Positions 22,702 through 29,822 of a stretch of DNA of 41,111 nucleotides are shown here, one piece after another. Made by a program: the position numbers and the translations under genes. Under the pieces are notes generated by a model. The model did no database searches, was not told the origin of the DNA, and saw only the letters and a program-made list of their open reading frames with translations. How positions within the stretch are numbered: position 1 is the first letter of the stretch; every line of letters starts with the position of its first letter. The stretch is from positions 1-41,111 of IMG/VR virus record IMGVR_UViG_3300025289_000055. One strand, given 5' to 3'. The stretch comes from a virus.

Positions 22702-22950
22702 ATGAGTGGACTTATGGTATTCGGCTTTATCCTTAGTGGTACCACTCTCCTAGTAAATGCAGGACTGGGCTGGAGTAGGGGAGCATGGTGGGTATGGGGA
22801 TTGCATACCATTAATGCTACTGCATGGCAGGTATACGTTATGCAGCCGGGAATGGAATCTGCATTAGGAATATCCGCATTGAATATCGTTACCATATGCG
22901 TAGATATAGTATCCGGCATTAGAGCATGGAGGAGACGAAATGAGAAATAG
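22702..22950 (+). CDS. small two-helix membrane protein
   Basis: An 82-residue protein with two hydrophobic segments, about residues 3-25 (including WW-rich GAWWVWGL after it) and 55-72. The C-terminus is basic (RAWRRRNEK), so positively charged residues probably face the cytoplasm. Start ATG 22702 follows GAAAGGGG. Function unknown. It could be an antiholin or an envelope protein. It overlaps the next gene by 11 bases. Confidence 0.5.
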   Translation: MSGLMVFGFILSGTTLLVNAGLGWSRGAWWVWGLHTINATAWQVYVMQPGMESALGISALNIVTICVDIVSGIRAWRRRNEK

Positions 22951-23089
22951 AAACGGATCGAGAATAGGAATAAAAAGATGCCAGTCATGTGGCTGGCATT
23001 ACGTGGGGAAGCAGCATGTATGCCCAGAAACTAAATGGGCACCGACTACCTATGAAGCTAAGGGCTGGAAGTCCACACGAAAACGATAA
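22940..23089 (+). CDS. 49-residue zinc-finger miniprotein
   Basis: A short gene that automated length cut-offs may miss. GGAGGAG lies 5-6 bases before ATG 22940. The product is basic and contains CQSCGWHYVGKQHVC at residues 14-28, a compact CxxC...HxC zinc site with further His residues, and ends in KSTRKR. It overlaps the preceding gene by 11 bases. Its stop at 23087-23089 directly abuts the stop codon of the convergent minus-strand gene. Function unknown. Confidence 0.6.
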   Translation: MRNRNGSRIGIKRCQSCGWHYVGKQHVCPETKWAPTTYEAKGWKSTRKR

Positions 23090-23320
23090 CTATACCCTAG
23101 AAGCTAGATTTACAACCAAGGTTATTACAGAGGCTACCGTTGCACCTACGAGTAGCCATTTTAGTTTATTCATACCAGCTATAAACTGCTCGGTATCTCT
23201 GACACGCTCTAACATGCCGGGCTTATCGGGTTCGTTAAGGCTTCCCAATAGTACATAAGTTATATGATCTACCTTATCTTCTATACGAGAAAGCTGTTCG
23301 TGCTCTGCTTTCGTTGCCAT
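23090..23320 (-). CDS. XhlA-like holin / endolysin partner
   Basis: A 76-residue protein. The N-terminal part is a charged helix (EHEQLSRIEDKVDHITYVLLG), suited to a short coiled coil. The C-terminal 22 residues (KWLLVGATVASVITLVVNLAS) form one transmembrane segment. This is the layout of XhlA/hemolysin-type phage proteins of Gram-positive hosts, which work beside the endolysin. Its start overlaps the last base of the endolysin gene, and it is the last gene of the minus-strand operon. A true holin usually has two or three membrane segments, so it may be an accessory. Confidence 0.6.
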   Translation of the reverse strand: MATKAEHEQLSRIEDKVDHITYVLLGSLNEPDKPGMLERVRDTEQFIAGMNKLKWLLVGATVASVITLVVNLASRV

Positions 23321-24066
23321 TAATCTAGCGCCTCTGATATCCAGTCCTTTATGCTTAGCGCCAATTCCTTCGGCATTTGTACAGTGCCATTATCGGGTAC
23401 CGGCGTGGAAACATTTGGGACGATTTGTATATTTAAATCTATAGCGTCACTTTCTGCTCCGTACTTTTTTCCTCTTCCATTTCCATCTGCCGAGAATTGC
23501 CAGCGTTTCCATTCTGACCAGTCCCGTATTTTAAACTTACCGTCCGACCATGGACCTTGCATAATCGGTTTATCGCTAGAATTAATAAGAACATAGCGAG
23601 CAATATGTAAGCCATATTTTTTCCAGTCTGAGTGCGGGGCCACAGCTACATTCCAGAACGATGTCCTGGTATAAATATCCCCGCCAGAAAGAAGAACACC
23701 ATTACTTGTCAGCCTCTTTAGAAAGGCCAACTGTGCGTTACAAACTTCTATAGGGGACCTGCCCCCGCTAAACTCAAAATCCGCTGCAAGCGGTTCGTTG
23801 TATACCTTAGTGGAGATTAGCTTGGTAAAATAATCAGCCTGCTTTTCTGCATTAAAGTTTGGCCTAAAGTACCAGTAATATCCTGTACGAACAAAAGCAT
23901 GTGCCTCGGATGAATTTCTTTCAAACTGAAAGTCTGTGTAATTCTCCCCCGTTATGTTGTCACATGATCCAGCTCGTATAATACCAAACTTGGCACCCGC
24001 ATCGGCAGCCTTTTTCCAATCCATTTTACCTTGCCACTTAGATACATCAACGCCAAGCTCTATCAT
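23320..24066 (-). CDS. GH25 muramidase endolysin
   Basis: A 248-residue lysozyme of glycoside hydrolase family 25. GVDVSKWQG at the N-terminus carries the conserved D7. GYYWYFRP, then the catalytic pair D96 and E98 in LAADFE, and the closing WQFSADG...DAIDLNI segment are all typical. Role: cuts the N-acetylmuramic acid-N-acetylglucosamine bond of host peptidoglycan at lysis. The catalytic domain fills about 205 residues. The last ~40 residues (PVPDNGTVQMPKELALSIKDWISEALD) form a short helical tail and not a recognised cell-wall-binding repeat. No signal peptide is visible, so export depends on a holin. Confidence 0.9.
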   Translation of the reverse strand: MIELGVDVSKWQGKMDWKKAADAGAKFGIIRAGSCDNITGENYTDFQFERNSSEAHAFVRTGYYWYFRPNFNAEKQADYFTKLISTKVYNEPLAADFEFSGGRSPIEVCNAQLAFLKRLTSNGVLLSGGDIYTRTSFWNVAVAPHSDWKKYGLHIARYVLINSSDKPIMQGPWSDGKFKIRDWSEWKRWQFSADGNGRGKKYGAESDAIDLNIQIVPNVSTPVPDNGTVQMPKELALSIKDWISEALD

Positions 24067-25554
24067 TTATCCTCCTAGTAAGATAACCCTATTAGCCGGT
24101 TTCACTGGCGTTATATACTCAAATATAAGGGTTCCTGTTCCAGTCTGTTGGTCTGGGTTTGTTACTACTACATTTACCTGTCCAGCGGCATGAGCAGGAG
24201 TAGTGCAGGTTAGTTGTGTAGCAGATGTAAAACCTACACCAGTAGCAGACGTACCTCCATATGTCACCGTTGGAGTGGCAACAAATCCTGTACCTGCTAG
24301 GTTGGTAATGCTTGTACCACCGGCAGTACTACCGCTATTGGGGGTAGAGCTAGTTACGGTGGGTGCGGGCAGAGTCTTAATCGCCAACATCCATCCTAGA
24401 GCCGCTACAGCATCGGCATCATCCATCTTGTGAGTCCAGCCATCAGCATCAAACGATACTACATCCATGAGAGCTATAAGTACAGCAGCAGAATCGTAAG
24501 TGGCACCTATTTCGTCTAGCTCTTGCCAATAAGATACTTGCACGCTTCCACCAGCTCCAGCCATCATCGCTCCGACGCATGATCTTGCCGTAGCCCCAAT
24601 ACCGCCGCCAATGGTCATAGAGCGTGTATCATCACCACCAGAAATGGTATTAATGTGTGCTCCAAATAAGGCCGTTGGAGCAAACCCAAATCCAGACTCG
24701 GGATGATCGTTAAGATCAGTAGCCGTTACATACTCGTCAACATATGCACCAGTTGCCTTTAACATTAGAACAAAATACTGTGTGCCTGTTGATGCCCTGG
24801 CTGTCCAGTTTAACGTAATTCCGTCTGCGTCCAGCGTTGTAAGGGATGCTTGTGCTACATCGGATTTGGCAACCTGCCGAACCAGGACGAGCGCATTAGA
24901 ATAGAAGTTAGTATCCTGTGCCGCACTAGATGAGTAGCCATTAGCACAACCTGTAACTACCTGACGAGTACCATCACCCGCCCCGATAAATAGTCCCTGA
25001 GCAACGCCATCATTGTCCACCACATTCAAGCCAGCATTGCCAGCACTAAAGATCATCGCGGCATTAGGTAGGAAAGATGATATATTGTACTCTTGACTTC
25101 CTGTAGCTGCTGGTTCCGTTATAGTTGCCAACTCAGCATTTGTAACAGATAATGCCAGATAGTGAATAATATACCCAGCCGAAAATTGATCGTCTATTAC
25201 TAATGTGAAGCCATCATTGTTGAAGGATACGAAATCTGCTAATCCGTCCAAGGCCGGAGTTCCACTAAGAGTACATATAGCTATACAAGCAGCATCATGC
25301 ATTATATTAGCGTGCCTGTCTGTATTTGTGGTAGCTCCGTCCACCCATCCAGAGAAGGTAGCTCTACGAGAGGACGAAGATACTGCTACTCCGAATCCAA
25401 TACCGGAGTTTCCATCAACTGCTCCATCCCCTCCAGTGGCAATAGAGTACCAAAACAATGCCAAATTCGGCTTGAAGGTTAGTCCAGTTACAGACTGTTG
25501 AGTAGTAGCTACTCCAGTAGATATGGCAAAGGTTCCCTGTGCTGAGCTTGCCAT
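24067..25554 (-). CDS. tail fibre/appendage protein with IPT/TIG domain
   Basis: A 495-residue Gly/Ala/Ser/Thr-rich protein without a signal peptide. The first ~400 residues are beta-rich and contain two similar segments: one near the start with SSSSRRATFSGW and one around GGGIGATARSCVGAM, suggesting an internal duplication. The C-terminal ~85 residues (PTVTSSTPNSGSTAGGTSITN to TGTLIFEYI) are an IPT/TIG immunoglobulin-like domain, common in phage tail proteins that touch the cell surface or glycans. The ATG overlaps the previous stop. Position between fibres and endolysin supports an adsorption role. Confidence 0.7.
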   Translation of the reverse strand: MASSAQGTFAISTGVATTQQSVTGLTFKPNLALFWYSIATGGDGAVDGNSGIGFGVAVSSSSRRATFSGWVDGATTNTDRHANIMHDAACIAICTLSGTPALDGLADFVSFNNDGFTLVIDDQFSAGYIIHYLALSVTNAELATITEPAATGSQEYNISSFLPNAAMIFSAGNAGLNVVDNDGVAQGLFIGAGDGTRQVVTGCANGYSSSAAQDTNFYSNALVLVRQVAKSDVAQASLTTLDADGITLNWTARASTGTQYFVLMLKATGAYVDEYVTATDLNDHPESGFGFAPTALFGAHINTISGGDDTRSMTIGGGIGATARSCVGAMMAGAGGSVQVSYWQELDEIGATYDSAAVLIALMDVVSFDADGWTHKMDDADAVAALGWMLAIKTLPAPTVTSSTPNSGSTAGGTSITNLAGTGFVATPTVTYGGTSATGVGFTSATQLTCTTPAHAAGQVNVVVTNPDQQTGTGTLIFEYITPVKPANRVILLGG

Positions 25555-26114
25555 TATATTAAGGTTTTAACTCCTCGTATGGATACAGCAACTATCTTTA
25601 CTGATGTAGGCACTCCTGTTACCTCACATCCGATCCAATCAAATTGTGAGACGGCAGTAGTCCATGTAGATAATGCTAGATCCTGGTTAGTGGTTGCCGC
25701 ACTTAGTAGGGCCGGTTCTGATCCATCTATATCAGACCATCCACCGGCGTATGTTCTTTTCTTGATGTTAAAAGTAATATTCCCTGATGTAGCATCTAGG
25801 CTTATAACCGACCATCCAGTAATGGTACCAGCAAAAGGCATTTCAGCCGCTAGAAGACTCGGTGCAGTAATTACGTTTGTAGCATCACCAAATACAAATG
25901 TTAGGGTAAAGTCGTCAATATTATTAAACTTGGTGTCTATATTATTTAATCGTATTACTACGGTATTGGAGCTGCCCGCTGGATCAACGCCCAATTCCGC
26001 CTCTATAGCATTGACCTCTTCTTGCACACTGTTCATATGAGCAGCCTGAACGGTGTCCACAAAATCGGTTTTATCTGTATATGTTTTTACTGCTGCCGGA
26101 TAACTTGCTGTCAT
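25554..26114 (-). CDS. tail fibre/appendage protein
   Basis: A 186-residue structural protein. The N-terminal SYPAAVKTYTDKTDFVDTVQAAHMNSVQEEVNAIEAELG is a widespread phage tail-fibre attachment segment, helical near residues 20-42. It is followed by GVDPAGSSNTVVIRLNN, a linker, and a beta-rich C-terminal domain (about residues 65-186). Such proteins usually sit at the tail tip as short fibres. It is probably assembled with the neighbouring appendage proteins. Confidence 0.65.
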   Translation of the reverse strand: MTASYPAAVKTYTDKTDFVDTVQAAHMNSVQEEVNAIEAELGVDPAGSSNTVVIRLNNIDTKFNNIDDFTLTFVFGDATNVITAPSLLAAEMPFAGTITGWSVISLDATSGNITFNIKKRTYAGGWSDIDGSEPALLSAATTNQDLALSTWTTAVSQFDWIGCEVTGVPTSVKIVAVSIRGVKTLI

Positions 26115-26123
26115 TTAAATTCC

Positions 26124-26753
26124 TTAGAAATAAAAGATACCTACTGATGTTGGGCTATTGCCCTGTATTGCTACTGCATTGAAAGTCTTAATAACGCCCC
26201 CGTATTGCCATCCAATAAGAGGGTCGGCATCTACTACGTAGCCAGAAGCTACTCGCAATTCTCCGCCTCCAGATCCCGTTTCCGTAGCTATAATAGCAGT
26301 AAGATCAGTAGATACTGCTAGGTCAGCAGATGCATGACAGATAGAGCTTATTAGTAATTGTCCCACAGTAGTTCCAGATACTACAAGAGAGTTTGTAGGA
26401 GACCCATCTTCCATCGCCGCCGCACCTACTGCCCATCCAGCGGAGGGTAATGCCAGTCCTATATATACACATACCCAACCACCAGACTGATTTGTATTAG
26501 TTATTAATTCATAGGTACCTTGGGCCTTATTTATCACATACAGCATTTTAACTGCGCTAGTGCCATTGAAAGCATAGGACCCGGTTACCTCAGTTAGTGC
26601 CGATCCATCTAAGGATATTTCCGTTGTAGAAAATTCGTTGTCTATACCCAAGCACAAAAGAAATAAATTACAGTTCGCTGGTATTGTAACATTTGCGGCG
26701 ACCCCCTCTAGGCCGTGATCGGTTCCTATAACAGTAGCGACATATCCAGACAT
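26124..26753 (-). CDS. tail appendage protein
   Basis: A 209-residue beta-rich protein with many Gly, Thr, Ser and Ala residues and few charges. It contains NCNLFLLCLGID and a repeating strand-turn pattern typical of tail or fibre jelly-roll domains. It ends FYF, and a terminal aromatic is frequent in trimerising phage structural proteins. No enzyme motif is seen. The assignment rests on composition and position between two fibre genes. Confidence 0.55.
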   Translation of the reverse strand: MSGYVATVIGTDHGLEGVAANVTIPANCNLFLLCLGIDNEFSTTEISLDGSALTEVTGSYAFNGTSAVKMLYVINKAQGTYELITNTNQSGGWVCVYIGLALPSAGWAVGAAAMEDGSPTNSLVVSGTTVGQLLISSICHASADLAVSTDLTAIIATETGSGGGELRVASGYVVDADPLIGWQYGGVIKTFNAVAIQGNSPTSVGIFYF

Positions 26754-26755
26754 TT

Positions 26756-27208
26756 TTAGGTCCTAGTTACATTCAAGAATAGAGTTGCCCTAGTAATGGT
26801 AGTGCAGCTATCTACGTTGATTCTTAGAATACTATTAGCCGCTATAGTGGTAGTCCACCCAGTTAGCGTAGAGTCCTGTGACTTTAATGCTGTAGTTATT
26901 GTAGGAGGGGCCGATGCAGTAATGCTATCTCCATCCGTAGGAGGAAAGTTAGCATAGGTATCCTTCCATATATCAATAACAATAGAGCCTGTTTGATCTG
27001 CTAACAGAGTAGCCATAGTAATTGTACAGCTATAGGGTACTGGAATATCGCCCTTAATTCCCGCTGTTATGGCACTACCCGCCCCGTCTATGATTATACC
27101 TAGACCAGTAGGTAGAAGTGCAATAGGGTTGGCTACTACATCCTGATTCCAAATAGCGGCAGTAATTAGGTCGCCGGTCGTTCTTGTAGAGGGCGTGGAC
27201 CAAGCTAT
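26756..27208 (-). CDS. tail fibre protein, apparent AUA start
   Basis: A 150-residue structural protein if read from ATA at 27208. The N-terminal IAWSTPSTRTTGDLITAAIWNQDVVANP matches the usual phage fibre start 'MAW(T/S)TP...TGD.ITAA.WN', in which Met occupies the position of this AUA. GGAGG lies 8 bases upstream. The first in-frame ATG, at 27016, would remove 64 conserved-looking residues. The body (LADQTGSIVIDIWKDTYANFPP, then TLTGWTTTIAANSILRINVDS) is a common fibre beta domain. The ATA overlaps the HNH stop (ATAG), so translation could also be coupled to it. Confidence 0.6.
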   Translation of the reverse strand: MAWSTPSTRTTGDLITAAIWNQDVVANPIALLPTGLGIIIDGAGSAITAGIKGDIPVPYSCTITMATLLADQTGSIVIDIWKDTYANFPPTDGDSITASAPPTITTALKSQDSTLTGWTTTIAANSILRINVDSCTTITRATLFLNVTRT

Positions 27209-27738
27209 GTTTGTATCCTCCGCGTAGAGTATCTAAAATTATCCGATACCCTAGTGCATAAATCAATAAATTCGCCTAAAGTTAAATTTCGTTTAGCTAG
27301 ATTGCAGGCGTAGCAACAGGGCACTACATTGTCTAATGTATACCCATAATTATTATCTAGTCTATCCAAACCATTTACAGCAATTGTTTTCTTGCTATTG
27401 TGTAGCGTTAACATTCTTTGTGGTTCGCTATCACAGTAATAACAGGGCTCCCTTACTAGATACATAAAGGTATCAATAGGTATGTCAAATTGCGTGTTTC
27501 TTTTCTTGGCACGGTGCTTATATTCAGCATATACATGCCTACCTAGACGTTCGCCCGTTTTACACCCACAGGATGTAGTAAACCCCCTACGCAGATTTGC
27601 TCCGGCAATTTCTTTTATGCATCCACAATCACATTTACATTTCCAATAAAAACTTCCAGACTTAGATTTAATAGTAGGCTCAATAGCTATAAGACGCCCG
27701 AATCTATTTCCAGTAATATCCTTAAGTTTCCATGCCAT
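27205..27738 (-). CDS. HNH homing endonuclease
   Basis: A 177-residue endonuclease of the free-standing homing type. The N-terminal LKDITGNRFGRLIAIE, then WKCKCDCGC and SCGC, form the zinc-binding DNA-recognition part of this family. The HNH core is CYYC, then NGLDRLDNNYGYTLDNVVPCCYACNLAKRN. It would cut at a fibre-gene allele lacking the insertion and copy itself by repair. Its first codons (Met-Ala-Trp) mirror the start of the downstream fibre gene. The gene lies between a conserved zinc protein and the fibre gene, with shared bases at both ends. Codon use is more AT-rich than neighbours. Confidence 0.85.
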   Translation of the reverse strand: MAWKLKDITGNRFGRLIAIEPTIKSKSGSFYWKCKCDCGCIKEIAGANLRRGFTTSCGCKTGERLGRHVYAEYKHRAKKRNTQFDIPIDTFMYLVREPCYYCDSEPQRMLTLHNSKKTIAVNGLDRLDNNYGYTLDNVVPCCYACNLAKRNLTLGEFIDLCTRVSDNFRYSTRRIQT

Positions 27739-28253
27739 TAATTTACATCCTTAATATGAGAAGTATTTTCCTTCTCTAATTTAGCTGGAGTTTCGTCTAA
27801 ATTCCAATTACGATTTATAACCTTGTTACGTTCTTTCAGTGCGGCCTCAATCCTATTTTTATCGACCTTCTTAGGAAACACTACCTTATATAGCTTTCCA
27901 GAATTTCCCTCGTTTTGACATGAGAAGCAATACATGAATAGGTCGTTTTCATCCACTACCTCTGCTCCGCCACATGGACAGTCAGCTACCCACCTATTAC
28001 GGTTTACGTAAGCATACAAAGTATTTTTAGCGGCAGTCTTATCCAAAGCAGTAGATAACCTATCCGGGGAAAATATTACATCCCCTCCTGGCGACCTGCT
28101 ACCCCGACGAAAGATAGTAGTAATGAAATCTGTCAGGGTAGCTTGTTTCTTTCCAGAAACCATTTCCCAGTGCTTATGACCCTGTTGTACATCGCTAATA
28201 TCTCTTTGATACTTATTGTATTTAAGGTTTTCTAGTCTATCTTCTTTTTTCAT
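27738..28253 (-). CDS. tail-module zinc protein, conserved hypothetical
   Basis: A 171-residue soluble protein. A zinc ribbon is clear: CPCGGAEVVDENDLFMYCFSC, at about residues 93-113. The pattern W-x-A-x-C-P-C...C-x-x-C followed by VVFP is a recurring small protein next to minor tail genes of siphophages. The N-terminus is charged (KKEDRLENLKYNKYQRD). It may act in tail-tip assembly, but no function is established. It starts one base before the hub gene ends. Confidence 0.5.
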   Translation of the reverse strand: MKKEDRLENLKYNKYQRDISDVQQGHKHWEMVSGKKQATLTDFITTIFRRGSRSPGGDVIFSPDRLSTALDKTAAKNTLYAYVNRNRWVADCPCGGAEVVDENDLFMYCFSCQNEGNSGKLYKVVFPKKVDKNRIEAALKERNKVINRNWNLDETPAKLEKENTSHIKDVN

Positions 28254-29822
28254 TTATGCTCCTAGTACCGTGTTAACGCCAATTTCGCCAAAATCTACCT
28301 GCCCTAGTAGCCATACCAATTCAGATGTAGCAATACGTAACCCATATATGGCTTTCAGTATGCTGCCAGGAAGTACGTTTATGGTTACGCTCTGAATAAA
28401 GAAATCATCTGCCAACCCCATATCTGGATTTGTTAGTGTGATTCTATCCCCAGGCTCAAGACTTACTATTTGGTTTATGATGGTGCCAGATTTTGCTACT
28501 ATAGATACTCCGTCAAATTGCTTTATAGGTTGTGCATAGGACGCAACAGTTACATCCCCAAAGTCCTTGGATGTGAGAGGGTCTGTTTGATACGGCAATG
28601 ATAATGCATATTCTCGTACACCATAGGATGCCTGACTGGCCGCATTTTCAGATATTACAGTAACAGGCTCGTAGATACGTATAGCGGTACCGCGGGCTCT
28701 TAGTAAGTTTACAAAACCATCCCCACCTGCATTATTTATAAGTGTGTACTCTACCTCATTTCCACCATAGTTAGCGGATATTCCTAAACTTGCATTAAGG
28801 TCCTCCACAGTTGGCCCTTCCGTAGTACCAAATTTATAGTCCGTACTTATTACAGGTGTAATCATTCCTATACCTGCAATTCTATCTGTACGTTGATCTG
28901 GGTCTACATATCTGCCTCTTAATATAGCAGTACCCCCGGCAGGGATTGATAAAGCATTTTGTAGGGTGAATAATGTCTCTGCCGATTCTCCAACCTCTCT
29001 AGGATATGATGTAGTAAGAATCCTATTGTATATATCTTCTATGGAAAATAATGTGGCAGGATATACGGTGTTTGATCCGCTAATATCGTACAAAGGATCG
29101 GTATTTACCCTGTGATGCCTGTCCTCGAATACTAACCTATCTCCACCATCCGTACCGCCTCTAATGTAGAAATACCCAAACTCGGACATTACGCACTTCT
29201 GCGCAGCACCAAGGGCAGTATTTCTCTCATCTTTTAGGTCATCGGCAGCATAAGTAAAGGTTTCCTGCCCCACGTTATAGTCCGTATTGGTGGGCGCTAA
29301 AGACATATTTCCTATGATGTCTCCAAATAAAAGGTCCGATCTTCTAGATAACTGAACATCCAGTAAATCTATTTTCTGCCGTCCCATTTCGTAAACAAAA
29401 TCATTAACCTCTACCCTTGATTTTCTATCTCCGTAACTTGCAGAATCTACAGTTATGGATGTTATCTTTCCATAGAATTTATACCAGGGGGAGCCATAAT
29501 GTATATCTCCGTACTCACCGTCCCCATAATAGGTACCGGCAGATATTACTACCCTAGTGGGACAACCTAAAGCAAAACCCGACCTACAGCTACTATGTCT
29601 GGGGTTATAGTATCCTAGAGTGGACGCGCTATTTTCTTGACTGTTGTTCAGTGCAAAAGAAAGTCTTCCAGTAGATGCAGAGCGGTCAGTAGGACTAAAT
29701 CCGGGTATGCCATAACTAAAGTTTATGCCATCCTGGCCCGATACATCAGCAGTTACATCAGTCCAATTAACTCCGTCCAGCTTCATTTCTATATGAACAT
29801 AATCTAACGAAACAATACTCAT
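28254..29822 (-). CDS. minor tail / hub protein
   Basis: A 522-residue protein placed directly after the tape measure gene, where siphophages encode the distal tail or hub proteins. It is beta-rich. The start SLDYVHIEMKLDGVNWTDVTADV is typical of minor tail proteins; FSYGIPGFSPTDRSASTGRLSFALNN is followed by a YKFYGKITSIT strand as in tail hub domains. There is no peptidase or lyase motif. It ends with a predicted beta domain (LEPGDRITLTNPDMGLADDFFIQSV), frequent in receptor-binding or hub proteins that overlay the tail tip. Confidence 0.65.
   Translation of the reverse strand: MSIVSLDYVHIEMKLDGVNWTDVTADVSGQDGINFSYGIPGFSPTDRSASTGRLSFALNNSQENSASTLGYYNPRHSSCRSGFALGCPTRVVISAGTYYGDGEYGDIHYGSPWYKFYGKITSITVDSASYGDRKSRVEVNDFVYEMGRQKIDLLDVQLSRRSDLLFGDIIGNMSLAPTNTDYNVGQETFTYAADDLKDERNTALGAAQKCVMSEFGYFYIRGGTDGGDRLVFEDRHHRVNTDPLYDISGSNTVYPATLFSIEDIYNRILTTSYPREVGESAETLFTLQNALSIPAGGTAILRGRYVDPDQRTDRIAGIGMITPVISTDYKFGTTEGPTVEDLNASLGISANYGGNEVEYTLINNAGGDGFVNLLRARGTAIRIYEPVTVISENAASQASYGVREYALSLPYQTDPLTSKDFGDVTVASYAQPIKQFDGVSIVAKSGTIINQIVSLEPGDRITLTNPDMGLADDFFIQSVTINVLPGSILKAIYGLRIATSELVWLLGQVDFGEIGVNTVLGA

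Noticed and set aside
22989-23258. Plus-strand 89-codon frame across the convergent junction
   Set aside because: It runs antisense to the XhlA-like gene and out of frame with the 49-residue zinc gene, which has a good ribosome site and a clear motif.
27075-27266. Minus-strand 63-codon frame over the HNH/fibre junction
   Set aside because: It overlaps the HNH end and fibre start in a third frame, is Tyr/Arg/Cys-rich without pattern and has no ribosome site.
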